Shown here one piece after another: positions 1 to 11,420 of a DNA stretch of 64,000 nt. A program made the position numbers and the translations under genes. Below the pieces are notes generated by a model. The model did not search any database, was not told where the DNA came from, and worked only from the letters and a program-made list of their open reading frames with translations. This stretch comes from Olsenella profusa DSM 13989 (GTDB lineage Bacteria; Actinomycetota; Coriobacteriia; Coriobacteriales; Atopobiaceae): NCBI RefSeq assembly GCF_030811115.1, contig NZ_JAUSQK010000001.1:1116001-1180000 (forward strand). The letters are read 5' to 3'. Each line of letters begins with the position of its first letter. Position 1 is the first letter of the stretch.

Positions 1-1
1 C

Positions 2-1648
<1,647 letters not shown>

Positions 1649-1675
1649 GCCGTACGGCACACGCCTTGCGACGCT

Positions 1676-1709
1676 GGGATCCCGCACACAGGTGCGGGAT
1701 CCCTTTGCA
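1676..1709 (+). terminator. Rho-independent terminator after groL
   Basis: There is a perfect 12-bp stem (GGGATCCCGCAC at 1676-1687 pairing with 1692-1703) with a 4-base loop, followed by a short T-rich stretch. It lies 28 bases after the groL stop codon and fits an intrinsic terminator for groL. Confidence 0.85.
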
Positions 1710-1736
1710 TTATTGTGGCGGTCCTTGGCGCCTGAT

Positions 1737-1921
1737 GGAGCGAAATGGCCCCAAGTGCGTGCTCAGATGGGCCTGTGCGGCACGGTCACAGGGTGGTCGG
1801 CTGGCAAAAGCCCAGGATTGCCTTGGATACGCGTTCGAGGGGCTCCCCAGCCGACTCCTCGACACCCCTTGAGGGGTCCTTTCATGGGGAGCCCAGCGCG
1901 CACTTGGGGCCATTTCGCTCC
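1737..1921. repeat. Long inverted repeat in the groL-deoC gap
   Basis: The arms at 1737-1763 and 1895-1921 are 27 bp each and match with one mismatch (GGAGCGAAATGGCCCCAAG begins the left arm). They enclose about 130 bp that contain smaller self-complementary stretches. The 480-bp gap between groL and deoC has no convincing gene: open frames on both strands show no recognisable protein. The repeat could be a MITE-like remnant or a structured transcript. The function is unknown. Confidence 0.7.
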
Positions 1922-2189
1922 CTTCCGCAGCCTTCTCGCACTGCCTCCCGGTCCCATTCCTCTTGGGGCGGCACATGGACTGGCCGGCCAGGCATATCAG
2001 GGTATCGAAGTTGCCTTCGTTCACAGAGGCGCAGGGGTATCTATGCTTGCCTCCCGTGTCGGCCGCCCTTGCCGCGCGGTACCATTCCGCCATAACGTGG
2101 TGCAGCCGCACATGGGGTCGCGCTAGGATGGGAGGGACATGAGAGGAAGACTCGGCACCTGCCTTGTGGGCAGGGAGAGGGAGAAGCAC

Positions 2190-2831
2190 ATGAATCTTGC
2201 ATCCATTATCGACCATACCAACCTCAAGGCCGATGCCACCAAGACCGACCTCGTCAGGCTCTGCGACGAGGCCAAGCGGTACGGCTTCGCGAGCGTCGCC
2301 ATCAATGGCTGCTGGACCGCCTCTGTGTCAGAGTGGCTGGCGGGTTCCGGTGTGGGCATAACCACTTGCGTCGGCTTCCCCCTGGGTGCGGCGGCCACGG
2401 CAGGCAAGGCAGCCGAGGCGCATCAGGCCGTCATTGACGGCACCACCGAGCTCGACATGGTCATCAATGTGGGCAAGCTGATCGACGGGGACGACAATTA
2501 CGTGGTGAGTGACATTGCCGAGGTCGTGCGCATGGCCGAGGGCCGCCCCGTCAAGGTGATCCTTGAGTGCTGCCTGCTGGATGACGAGCAGATCGTGCGA
2601 GCCTGCGAGGATTGTGTCGAGGCCGGTGCATCCTTCGTCAAGACGAGCACGGGCTTCGGCACGGGCGGTGCCACCGTGCATGATGTGGAGCTCATGCGCA
2701 GGACCGTGGGAGAGCGCTGTAAGGTCAAGGCGGCGGGTGGCATTCACAGCAGGCAGGAGGCCGAGGCCATGGTGAAGGCCGGGGCCGATCGTCTGGGCGT
2801 GAGCGCCTCCATTGCCATCATTGGGGGGTAG
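2190..2831 (+). CDS. deoC: Deoxyribose-phosphate aldolase
   Basis: DeoC cleaves 2-deoxyribose-5-phosphate to acetaldehyde and glyceraldehyde-3-phosphate, the last step of deoxynucleoside catabolism in the cytosol. The 213-residue product has the class I aldolase lysine motifs: VKTSTGFGTGGAT, with the Schiff-base lysine, and the second lysine segment VKAAGGI. The IDHTNL N-terminus is typical. I chose the ATG at 2190, preceded by the purine-rich AGGGAGAGGGAGAAG, over an upstream in-frame ATG at 2139, because the family begins here. It sits near psuGK, deoD, cdd and a pyrimidine phosphorylase, which together feed it deoxyribose-phosphate. Confidence 0.97.
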   Translation: MNLASIIDHTNLKADATKTDLVRLCDEAKRYGFASVAINGCWTASVSEWLAGSGVGITTCVGFPLGAAATAGKAAEAHQAVIDGTTELDMVINVGKLIDGDDNYVVSDIAEVVRMAEGRPVKVILECCLLDDEQIVRACEDCVEAGASFVKTSTGFGTGGATVHDVELMRRTVGERCKVKAAGGIHSRQEAEAMVKAGADRLGVSASIAIIGG

Positions 2832-2880
2832 CTCCGCATTCCCATGCGCGCGTGGATCGCAGGCACGGGCAAGGGTCGGC

Positions 2881-2906
2881 GGGCCGGACGCCAAGGCGTC
2901 CGGCCC
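2881..2906. terminator. Hairpin between convergent deoC and psuG
   Basis: There is a perfect GC-rich palindrome (GGGCCGGACGCC against GGCGTCCGGCCC) in the 100-bp gap between two genes that face each other. It lacks a clear T-run on either side, so it may be a bidirectional terminator or simply an mRNA-end stabilising stem. Confidence 0.5.
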
Positions 2907-2931
2907 CGACGCATTCACATGTCGTAGCCAC

Positions 2932-3867
<936 letters not shown>

Positions 3868-3914
3868 GCGGTGCTCCTTCTCGATATGCCTTGTGGGAGT
3901 GCGGATGGCGTGGC

Positions 3915-5012
3915 TCACTGGGCCGACTGCTCGAGACGCTCCTGCACCAGCTCGGGGCTGAGCAGGGAGTTGATGGTCTCGGGACTCTCTACGCAGGTGG
4001 CGGCCGCAGCATTGCTCAGGCGTCCGATCTCCTCCAGGCTGCGCTTGTCGAGCCACCCCCATACTATTGCGGCCATGAGGCAGTCACCCGCACCGGTGGT
4101 GTTGACGACCTTGGTGGGCAGGGTCGGTATCGACAGTCGCTCATCGTCGCGGGCGCAGTAGAGACCATCCGCGCCACGAGACACGAAGACGCTCTTGAGC
4201 CCCGTCTCCAGGAGACTGCTCACCGCCCGGTCGAGCGAGGCGTCGTCGGTCACCTTGATGCCCGTGAGCGTCTCGAGCTCAAGCACGTTGGGCTTAAGGA
4301 CCGTGAGCTTGCCCAGGCAGCGCTTGACCTTGGGCGCCTTTGCCGTGGACACGGGATCGCAGAAGATGGGGACTCCCGCATGATCCACGATGAACTCGAT
4401 GGAGCTCTGGGGCAGATTGGCATCGATGATGCAGGCTGTGGAGTTGTTGATGAGATGCATGTGCTGCTCGAAGAACGTGGGCGTGAGCCTTTCGAAGATC
4501 TTCATGTCGGAGATGGCCTGCGTCATGCTGCCCGTCTCGTCGGTGACATAGAGGTAGGTGGAGGTGGCGAAGTTGGGTACCGTGAGGGAGTGCGAGATGT
4601 CAATGCGGGCACCTCGACAGGCGGCACGCAGGACACCCGCATACTCATCGGTGCCAAAGGCCGTGATGAGACGAACGTCGATGCCCAAAAGCGATAGGTT
4701 ATGCGCGATGTTGCGACCAGCGCCTCCGGGGGACGTGGTCACGGTGCCGGGATTGGAGTCCCTGGCGACGAGGACGTGCTCTGGCCATCCGCCGATGTCG
4801 ATGTTTGCGCCGCCGATGACCACCACGTAGGGATGGTCACGTACCACATAGCGCCTGCCCAGGATGACGCCCTTGCGCATGAGGTTTGAGATGTGGACGG
4901 CCACCGAGGAGCGCGAGATGCCCGCACGCTCTGCGATTTCGGCCTGTGAGATGGAAGGATCCTCCTCGATCCATGAGAGAATCTGACGTTCCCGCTTGGT
5001 TATTGAGCTCAT
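3915..5012 (-). CDS. psuK: PfkB-family pseudouridine kinase with N-terminal winged HTH
   Basis: The product is about 365 residues. Residues 1-55 form a winged helix-turn-helix (KRERQILSWIEEDPSISQAE, then ISRSSVAVHISNL). The rest is a ribokinase/PfkB kinase with GGANIDIGG near the start and the GAGD motif (NTTGAGDCLMAA) that holds the catalytic aspartate. Its position just ahead of psuG makes pseudouridine the likely substrate, phosphorylated at the 5' position. The fused DNA-binding domain suggests self-regulation; GTTAAACA repeats lie just upstream. The ATG at 5012 follows a GGGGG ribosome-binding stretch; an alternative ATG lies at 5024. Confidence 0.9.
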   Translation of the reverse strand: MSSITKRERQILSWIEEDPSISQAEIAERAGISRSSVAVHISNLMRKGVILGRRYVVRDHPYVVVIGGANIDIGGWPEHVLVARDSNPGTVTTSPGGAGRNIAHNLSLLGIDVRLITAFGTDEYAGVLRAACRGARIDISHSLTVPNFATSTYLYVTDETGSMTQAISDMKIFERLTPTFFEQHMHLINNSTACIIDANLPQSSIEFIVDHAGVPIFCDPVSTAKAPKVKRCLGKLTVLKPNVLELETLTGIKVTDDASLDRAVSSLLETGLKSVFVSRGADGLYCARDDERLSIPTLPTKVVNTTGAGDCLMAAIVWGWLDKRSLEEIGRLSNAAAATCVESPETINSLLSPELVQERLEQSAQ

Positions 5013-5025
5013 GTGCACCCCCATA

Positions 5026-5052
5026 GTTAAACAATCATAAGAACGTTAAACA
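5026..5052 (-). promoter_or_regulatory. Direct-repeat candidate operator upstream of psuK
   Basis: Two copies of TGTTTAAC (minus-strand reading) start 19 bp apart just upstream of psuK, and a TATACT-like -10 lies close by. The gene downstream carries its own winged-HTH domain, so these repeats are plausible autoregulatory binding sites. This is inference from position and repetition only. Confidence 0.45.
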
Positions 5053-5239
5053 AAAGTATACACATTGAATCGGATGCCGGGCGGTCTGTCAAGGCCCCTA
5101 CAGGAAGAACGCACATGAGGCTTCGGTGCAGTATCATTCGCTACGATGGGTTCTGTCGTCCGGGCTGCACGTACCGGATGTCCCAGCCGCTCGTCACCGA
5201 CACGTCACGTCTCACCACCGTCCTCAAGGAGGCCCCGCC

Positions 5240-5965
5240 ATGGCAAACGTTCCCACCCCCCACAACGACGCGATCGAGGGCCAGATCGCCAAGACCGTGC
5301 TCATGCCCGGCGATCCCCTGCGGGCACAGTATGTTGCCGAGCACTACCTCGAGAACGTCACCTGCTTCAACCACGTGCGCAACATGCTGGGCTTTACGGG
5401 CACCTATCAGGGTCGCCCCGTCTCCGTGATGGGCAGTGGCATGGGCATGCCCTCCATCGGTATCTACTCGCATGAGCTCTACAACTTCTATGGCGTAGAC
5501 GCCATCATCCGCATCGGGAGCGCAGGGGGCATCGGCGAGGGGCTTCAGCTGCGCGACCTCGTGATCGCCCAGGGCGCGTGCACCGACTCCAACTACGCGC
5601 ACCTGTTCAAGCTGCCGGGCACCTTTGCCCCCATCGCCAGCTACGACCTGCTGCGGCGTGCCGTGGACAAGGCCCAGGAGCTGGGCGTGCGCACGCAGGT
5701 GGGCAACGTCCTCTCCGAGGACGGCTTCTACGGAGGAGACCCTGAGGACACCGGGCGCTGGGCCGACATGGGCGTGCTTGCGCTCGAGATGGAGTCTGCT
5801 GCGCTCTACATGAATGCCGCCAAGGCCAAGAGGAAGGCGCTCTCACTGCTCTCCATCTCGGACCTCGTGCTCACGGGCGAGTCCTTGCCCGCGAGCGAGC
5901 GGCAGACCAGCTTCACGCAGATGATGGAGGTCGCCCTCTCGTTGGCGCTGCCCGAGGGCGCATAG
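5240..5965 (+). CDS. deoD: Purine-nucleoside phosphorylase (DeoD type)
   Basis: DeoD converts purine (deoxy)nucleosides and phosphate to the free base and (deoxy)ribose-1-phosphate in the cytosol. The 241-residue length is normal for the hexameric bacterial enzyme. It shows MPGDPLRAQYVAE at the N-terminus (phosphate site), GSGMGMPSIGIYSHEL, and the nucleoside-binding VLALEMESAALY. The start at 5240 follows AAGGAGG at optimal spacing; upstream in-frame codons lack homology. It precedes the lipoprotein and ABC uptake genes, which supports a shared salvage role. Confidence 0.97.
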   Translation: MANVPTPHNDAIEGQIAKTVLMPGDPLRAQYVAEHYLENVTCFNHVRNMLGFTGTYQGRPVSVMGSGMGMPSIGIYSHELYNFYGVDAIIRIGSAGGIGEGLQLRDLVIAQGACTDSNYAHLFKLPGTFAPIASYDLLRRAVDKAQELGVRTQVGNVLSEDGFYGGDPEDTGRWADMGVLALEMESAALYMNAAKAKRKALSLLSISDLVLTGESLPASERQTSFTQMMEVALSLALPEGA

Positions 5966-6100
5966 GCAGGCTTGCAGCTCGGTTGCAGTTGCGCCTCGTT
6001 CGCCGACGTCAGGCGGAAAAGTGGCCGATGTTGTCGCATACTGACAGGTGTCTAGCTTGTCAGAAACATCGTAGGCCCACCTTGAGGAAGGAAGACCATC

Positions 6101-7162
6101 ATGCACATGATGAACCGCAGGACCTTCGTCGGCTCAGCGGCAGCGGCTGCCGCCCTTGTCGGCCTTGCTGGCTGCGGTGGCAGCTCCAGCGACTCCGGCA
6201 GCGATAGCTCCGCAACATCCTCCAGCTACAAGATTGAGATGGTCACGGACACGGGTGGCGTCTCCGACCAGTCGTTCAACCAGAGCTCCTGGGAGGGGCT
6301 GCAGCAGCTCCAGCAGGACAAGGGCTGGACGGTCAGCTACCTCGAGTCCAGGCAGGAGTCCGACTACAAGACCAACCTCGACAAGGCCGTCGACGATGGG
6401 GCCAACCTCGTGTGGGGCATCGGCTTCGCCATGGCGGACGCCGTGGAGTCCTGCGCCCAGACCAACCCCGACGTGCAGTTCGCCATCATCGACAACGGGT
6501 ATGACGACCCTTCCGCCAATCTCACGGGCGTCATGTTCCGCGCCCAGGAGCCCTCGTTCCTGGTGGGCTACATCGCCGCTCGTGTGAGCACGTCGGGCAA
6601 GGTGGGCTTCGTCGGTGGCATCAGCTCGAACATCATCTCCCAGTTCGAGTGGGGCTACAAGGCGGGCGTCGCCTATGCCAACAAGAAGGAGGGGCTCAAC
6701 GTGCAGGTGACGTCCCAGTACGCCGAGAGCTTCTCCGATGCCGCCAAGGGCAAGTCCATTGCCCAGAAGATGCTCAGCAATGGCTGCGACGTGGTGTTCC
6801 ATGCCGCCGGTGGCTGTGGCACGGGCGTCATCGAGGCCGCCAAGGAGGCGGGCAAGTACGCCATCGGCGTCGATCGCGACCAGGCCTATCTCGCTCCCGA
6901 CAACGTGCTCACCTCCGCGCTCAAGCTCGTCAACAAGGCCATCATCGAGGTGTCCGAGGGCCTGCAGTCGGGTGAGGACAAGGGTGGTGCCAACGTCGAG
7001 CTGGGCCTCAAGGAGGATGCCGTGGGCATTCCCGAGGATCACCACCTCTTCAGCGACGAGATCTACGACAAGGCCATCTCGTTCGAGGATCTCATCAAGG
7101 ACGGGACCATCACCCCTCCCGCCACGGAGGATGACTACAACACCTTTGCAAGCACGCTGTAG
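6101..7162 (+). CDS. BMP-family nucleoside-binding lipoprotein
   Basis: This is the substrate-binding protein of a nucleoside ABC importer (BmpA/PnrA/Med family). The N-terminus MNRRTFVGSAAAAAALVG carries a twin-arginine pair and the lipobox LAGC, so it is likely exported by Tat and anchored to the outer membrane face. A serine/glycine-rich linker follows. The mature domain has the family features DTGGVSDQSFNQSSWEGL near its start and GIGFAMADA. The start lies after GAGGAAGGAAG; later in-frame ATGs at 6107 and 6110 are possible. It is transcribed with the ABC ATPase and two permeases downstream. Confidence 0.95.
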   Translation: MHMMNRRTFVGSAAAAAALVGLAGCGGSSSDSGSDSSATSSSYKIEMVTDTGGVSDQSFNQSSWEGLQQLQQDKGWTVSYLESRQESDYKTNLDKAVDDGANLVWGIGFAMADAVESCAQTNPDVQFAIIDNGYDDPSANLTGVMFRAQEPSFLVGYIAARVSTSGKVGFVGGISSNIISQFEWGYKAGVAYANKKEGLNVQVTSQYAESFSDAAKGKSIAQKMLSNGCDVVFHAAGGCGTGVIEAAKEAGKYAIGVDRDQAYLAPDNVLTSALKLVNKAIIEVSEGLQSGEDKGGANVELGLKEDAVGIPEDHHLFSDEIYDKAISFEDLIKDGTITPPATEDDYNTFASTL

Positions 7163-7201
7163 TCCCTGGTAGTGCGAGTGCAAACTCCCCACCGAGAGTA
7201 T

Positions 7202-7240
7202 GGGGCGAGACGTTCGGAGCGGTTTCCGGCGCCTCGCCCC
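7202..7240 (+). promoter_or_regulatory. Hairpin between the binding protein and ABC ATPase genes
   Basis: GGGGCGAG at 7202-7209 can pair with CTCGCCCC at 7233-7240. A stem in this position often lets the binding-protein mRNA accumulate above that of the membrane components, by partial termination or 3'-end protection. It could instead be incidental in GC-rich DNA. Confidence 0.45.
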
Positions 7241-7288
7241 CTTTGAGGGCGCACCGCGTCACACCTGCGAGCAGAGGGAAAGAGGGTC

Positions 7289-8818
7289 ATGGAAGTCAGT
7301 CCCGACTACGCCGTGCAGATGCACGGCATCGTCAAGGCATTCGGCACGTTCCGCGCCCTTGATGGGGTTGATCTCGACGTCAGGAAGCGGACCATCCATG
7401 CCATCCTGGGAGAGAACGGCGCGGGAAAGTCCACGCTCATGAACGTCCTGTATGGTCTCTATCAGGCAGACGAGGGTGAGTGCTACCTCAATGGCGAGCG
7501 GGTCGACATCAAGGGGCCGGCAGACGCCATCGCGCACGGCATCGGCATGGTCCACCAGCACTTCATGCTGGTGGAGAACTTCACCGTCACCGAGAACATC
7601 ATGCTGGGCGACGAGGTGGTGAAGGGCCTGGGCGTCCTCGATGTCAGGAAGGCACGCCAGGAGGTCGAGCGCATCATCAGGGAGTACGGCCTCGCCGTCG
7701 ATCCCGACGCCAAGATAGAGGACATCACCGTTGGCATGCAGCAGCGCGTGGAGATCCTCAAGGCCCTCTACCGGGGTGCGGACACGCTCATCCTCGACGA
7801 GCCCACCGCCGTGCTCACCCCGCAGGAGATCGAGCAGCTGGTGCGCATCATGCGCGACCTCGTCGACAAGGGCAAGACGATCATCATCATCACCCACAAG
7901 CTCAAGGAGATCATGGCCTCCGCGGACGCGTGCTCCATCATTCGCCGCGGCGTGTACATGGGCACCGTGGACGTCTCTGAGACCACCGAGGAGGAGCTTG
8001 CCTCCAAGATGGTGGGGCGCCATGTCAGCCTCACGGTTGAGAAGACGCCCGCCAAGCCAGGCGAGCTCGTGCTCTCCATCAGCGACCTGTACGTGAACGA
8101 CGAGCGTGGCATACCGGCCGTCAAGGGGCTCAGCCTGGGCGTGCGCGCCGGCGAGATCGTGGGCATCGCAGGCATCGACGGCAATGGGCAGCAGCAGCTC
8201 GTGGATGCCATCGAGAACCTCGCGAAGGTGGAGTCGGGCACCATCGAGGTCAAGGGCACGAGGATCGAGAACAAGGACCCCCGTACCACCATCGACGCGG
8301 GCGTCTCGACCATTCCGGCCGACCGCCAGCGCTGGGGCCTCGTGCTGCCCTTCACCGTTGCGGAGAACTTGGTGCTCGAGCGCCACGACGAGGACGAGTT
8401 TGGCCGCGGTGCGCGGCTCGACCTCGCCGCGGTGCGGACCTTCGCGCGGGGCCTCATCGAGGAGTACGACATCCGTCCCGCCGGCTGCGAGGACCAGGTG
8501 GCCACCGGCCTCTCGGGCGGCAACCAACAGAAGGTCATCATCGCCCGCGAGGTCTCCAACGAGCCCGATCTGCTCATGGCCTTCCAGCCAACGCGCGGTC
8601 TGGATGTGGGTGCCATCGAGTTCGTGCACAAGGCGCTCATCCGCGAGCGCGACCGCGGCACGGCCATCCTGCTCGTGTCGCTCGAGCTCGACGAGGTCAT
8701 GGACGTCTCGGACACCATCGCCGTCATCCATGACGGCCAGATCGTGGGCACCTTCGAGCAGGGCAGCGTGACCGAGAAGCAGGTTGGCCTGCTCATGGCG
8801 GGGGGTGGTGCCAAGTGA
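7289..8818 (+). CDS. Nucleoside ABC importer ATP-binding protein (two ATPase domains)
   Basis: The 509-residue product has two tandem ABC domains, as in the YufO/NupO and sugar-type importers. The first half has Walker A GENGAGKST and Walker B ILDEPTAVLTP. The second half has a degenerate Walker A (GIAGIDGNGQQQ), the signature LSGGNQQKV and the D-loop segment PTRGLDVGA; the usual Walker B aspartate-glutamate there reads LLMAFQPTRG, a family trait. It drives nucleoside import across the membrane. Its 3' end overlaps the next permease by 4 bp (GTGA), which implies translational coupling. Confidence 0.95.
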   Translation: MEVSPDYAVQMHGIVKAFGTFRALDGVDLDVRKRTIHAILGENGAGKSTLMNVLYGLYQADEGECYLNGERVDIKGPADAIAHGIGMVHQHFMLVENFTVTENIMLGDEVVKGLGVLDVRKARQEVERIIREYGLAVDPDAKIEDITVGMQQRVEILKALYRGADTLILDEPTAVLTPQEIEQLVRIMRDLVDKGKTIIIITHKLKEIMASADACSIIRRGVYMGTVDVSETTEEELASKMVGRHVSLTVEKTPAKPGELVLSISDLYVNDERGIPAVKGLSLGVRAGEIVGIAGIDGNGQQQLVDAIENLAKVESGTIEVKGTRIENKDPRTTIDAGVSTIPADRQRWGLVLPFTVAENLVLERHDEDEFGRGARLDLAAVRTFARGLIEEYDIRPAGCEDQVATGLSGGNQQKVIIAREVSNEPDLLMAFQPTRGLDVGAIEFVHKALIRERDRGTAILLVSLELDEVMDVSDTIAVIHDGQIVGTFEQGSVTEKQVGLLMAGGGAK

Positions 8819-9987
8819 GCAGGCTCATCAAGGTCCTGAGGAGGCCCATCACCGCATCCATCCTCGCCATCGTCGTGGGCTTCATCGTGGCGGCCCTCGT
8901 GCTCGCGGCTGCGGGCTATGCCCCGGGCCCGTCGTTTGCCGCGCTGTTCAACGGCGTGTTCAGCAAGCCCAAGTACATTGCCAACGTGATCATCAAGGCG
9001 ACGCCCCTCATCTTCACGGGTGTCGCCGTGGCCTTCGCCTTCAAGACGGGGCTCTTCAACATCGGCGCCGAGGGCCAGTACATCGCGGGCACCATCTGTG
9101 CCGTCACCGTGGGCGTTCTGGTCGACCTTCCGGCGGTGTTGGAGGTCCCTCTCGTGGTGCTTGCCGGCACGGCGGCGGGGGCCGGCCTGGGCGCCCTCGT
9201 GGGCTGGCTCAAGGCGCGCTTCGGCATCAGCGAGGTCATCACCAGCATCATGTTCAACTGGATCAGCCTCTACGCCTGCAACTTTGCGGCCAACAGCTCC
9301 CTGCTGCACCAGCCCAACTCCACGGGCAGCCTTCCCATCAACCCCTCGGGCTACACGATGATCCTGCCCAACTGGAAGCTTTCCGAGCAGGGCATGACAA
9401 CGCTCAGGAACGTGCCTTGGCTCTATGACATGCTCGTGAGAACCGACATGAACGTGGGCATCCTGGTGGCCATCGCCTGCGCCATCCTCATCGCCTACCT
9501 GCTCACGCGCACCAAGGTGGGCTATGAGATGCGCGCCGTGGGCCTCAACCGCGATGCCGCCCAGTTCGCGGGCATCAACGTGAGCAAGAACATCGTGCTC
9601 TGCATGCTCATCTCCGGTGCGCTCTGCGGGCTCGCCGGTGCCCTCGCCATCACGGGTACCGAGCCGCATGGCATCGCCACGCTCGCGGCCTTCGAGAACA
9701 ACGGCTTCAACGGTCTCTCGGTGGCCTTCATAGCGGGCACCAACCCCATCGGCTGCATTCCCGCCGGCTTCCTGTTCGCAGGGCTCATCTACGGTGGCCA
9801 GAGCGTGCAGCAGGTCATGGGCGCCCCGTCCGACATCATCAACATCATGATCGGCACCATCGTGTTCATGATGGCGCTCGCGCAGGTCGTGCCCATGATT
9901 GCCGACTGGCTCAGGCGCCGCGAGGCCAACAGGGAGCGCGCCGCTGTCACGGGCGGGGCCGACGGCAAGGAGGCGGACCATGCTTAA
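8815..9987 (+). CDS. Nucleoside ABC importer permease 1
   Basis: This 390-residue multi-pass membrane protein belongs to the BPD_transp_2 (YufP/NupP) family. It starts with GTG overlapping the ATPase stop codon. The cytoplasmic coupling segment FAFKTGLFNIGAEGQY and the later EMRAVGLNRDAAQFAGIN are family hallmarks. About eight to ten hydrophobic segments are evident. It pairs with the following permease to form the transport channel. Confidence 0.93.
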   Translation: MSRLIKVLRRPITASILAIVVGFIVAALVLAAAGYAPGPSFAALFNGVFSKPKYIANVIIKATPLIFTGVAVAFAFKTGLFNIGAEGQYIAGTICAVTVGVLVDLPAVLEVPLVVLAGTAAGAGLGALVGWLKARFGISEVITSIMFNWISLYACNFAANSSLLHQPNSTGSLPINPSGYTMILPNWKLSEQGMTTLRNVPWLYDMLVRTDMNVGILVAIACAILIAYLLTRTKVGYEMRAVGLNRDAAQFAGINVSKNIVLCMLISGALCGLAGALAITGTEPHGIATLAAFENNGFNGLSVAFIAGTNPIGCIPAGFLFAGLIYGGQSVQQVMGAPSDIINIMIGTIVFMMALAQVVPMIADWLRRREANRERAAVTGGADGKEADHA

Positions 9988-10900
9988 CGGCATCCTGGTG
10001 CTCGTGGGCATCACGCTCATGTACTCCACCCCACTCGTCTTTGGGGCACTCTCGGGCGTCATATCCGAGCGCTCCGGCGTCGTCAACATCGGCGTCGAGG
10101 GCATGATGATGGTGGGTGCCTTCACGGGTGGCTGCGCCTCCTACTTCTCTGGCAATCCCTGGCTGGGCTTTCTGGCGGCAGGCGTCGCGGGCGGTCTCAT
10201 CGCCACGCTGCATGCCCTGGCATCCGTCACGTTCAATGCCGACCAGACCGTCTCGGGCGTGGCCATCAACCTGCTGGCACCCGGCCTGGCCATCTTCTTC
10301 TGCCGTCGCTTCTTTGACGGCGCGGCCATGACGCCGCCCTATGCGACGCTCCCCAAGCTCTTTGGTGACAACGCCTTTGCAGGCACGCCCTGGGCCAACC
10401 TCAATGTGGACGTTACGGTGCTCCTGGGGCTCATTGCCACGGTCATCCTGTGGTTCGTGCTCTACAAGACCAAGTGGGGGCTGCGCATCCGCTCCGTGGG
10501 CGAGCACCCCGCCGCCGCGGACACGCTGGGTATCAGCGTGACCCGCATCCGCTATGGGTGCGTCATCGTGTCCGGCATCCTCGCCGGCTTGGGCGGGGCC
10601 TGCGTCACGCTGGCCATCGTCTCGCAGTTCCAGCAGACGTCCATCAGCGGCCAGGGCTTCATCGCGCTGGCAGCGGTGATCTTCGGCCAGTGGAAGCCCC
10701 AGGGCGCCTATGGTGCCTGCCTGCTCTTTGGCCTCACGCAGGCGTTGGCCATCGTGCTGGGCGGTGGGATCGTTCCGGTGCCCAGCACGATCTTGGCCAT
10801 GCTGCCCTACGCGATGACCATCATTGTGCTCGTGCTCTTTGTGGGCAAGTCCGTGGCCCCCCGGGCCGACGGCGTCCCCTACATCAAGGGGAGTCGCTAA
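9980..10900 (+). CDS. Nucleoside ABC importer permease 2
   Basis: This 306-residue integral membrane protein is of the YufQ/NupQ type, the partner of the preceding permease. Characteristic segments are ISERSGVVNIGVEGMMM at the N-terminus and WGLRIRSVGEHPAAADTLGI. The ATG at 9980 follows AAGGAGG and overlaps the upstream gene by 8 bp. A longer in-frame start at 9899 would place a hydrophilic extension inside the upstream gene and is unlikely. The cytidine deaminase gene follows after 73 bp. Confidence 0.93.
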   Translation: MLNGILVLVGITLMYSTPLVFGALSGVISERSGVVNIGVEGMMMVGAFTGGCASYFSGNPWLGFLAAGVAGGLIATLHALASVTFNADQTVSGVAINLLAPGLAIFFCRRFFDGAAMTPPYATLPKLFGDNAFAGTPWANLNVDVTVLLGLIATVILWFVLYKTKWGLRIRSVGEHPAAADTLGISVTRIRYGCVIVSGILAGLGGACVTLAIVSQFQQTSISGQGFIALAAVIFGQWKPQGAYGACLLFGLTQALAIVLGGGIVPVPSTILAMLPYAMTIIVLVLFVGKSVAPRADGVPYIKGSR

Positions 10901-10973
10901 GCCCTACAATGCCAGCAAGTCATGTGCACCGCGGCTGGGGTGGGGGCGCATCCGTCATGAGGGGGGTGACAGC

Positions 10974-11420
10974 GTGGCAAGCGATGCCCAACTGGTTCAG
11001 GAGGCACTCAGGGCGCGCGATCATGCCTACGTGCCGTATTCGCGCTTCTCGGTGGGCGCGGCGCTGTTGGACGCCCAGGGGGCCATCTGGCATGGCTGCA
11101 ACATCGAGAACGCGGCCTATACGCCCACCAACTGTGCCGAGCGGACGGCCTTCTTCAAGGCCGTGAGCGAGGGCAGCACCGACTTCGTGGCCATCGCCGT
11201 CGTGGGTGGTGCCGCCGGGCGTCCCGCGACTCGCTGGTGTGCCCCCTGCGGCGTGTGCCGTCAGGTGATGCAGGAGTTCTGCGATCCCGAGACGTTTCGC
11301 GTGATTTTGGGACGCTCGCCGGACGACCTGAGGGTCATGCTCCTGAAGGACATGCTGCCGGACGGTTTTGGCCCCCAGGACCTGCGGCAGGCGTTTGAGG
11401 AGGAGGGGACTGTCTCATGA
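10974..11420 (+). CDS. cdd: Cytidine deaminase
   Basis: Cdd deaminates (deoxy)cytidine to (deoxy)uridine in pyrimidine salvage. The roughly 148-residue product is the small tetrameric type: the zinc-site motif reads CAERTAFF instead of HAE, with PCGVCRQ supplying the other two zinc cysteines, and YVPYSRFSVGAA is the conserved N-terminal stretch. I chose GTG at 10974, preceded by GAGGGGGGTGA; no ATG fits the family length. The stop overlaps the next gene by 4 bp, so uridine made here can pass to the phosphorylase. Confidence 0.95.
   Translation: MASDAQLVQEALRARDHAYVPYSRFSVGAALLDAQGAIWHGCNIENAAYTPTNCAERTAFFKAVSEGSTDFVAIAVVGGAAGRPATRWCAPCGVCRQVMQEFCDPETFRVILGRSPDDLRVMLLKDMLPDGFGPQDLRQAFEEEGTVS

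Noticed and set aside
7259-10125. Very long minus-strand open frames (490 and 785 codons) opposite the nucleoside ABC genes
   Set aside because: They mirror GC-rich codon structure of the real plus-strand genes, have histidine/arginine/serine-rich low-quality sequence, and no domain.
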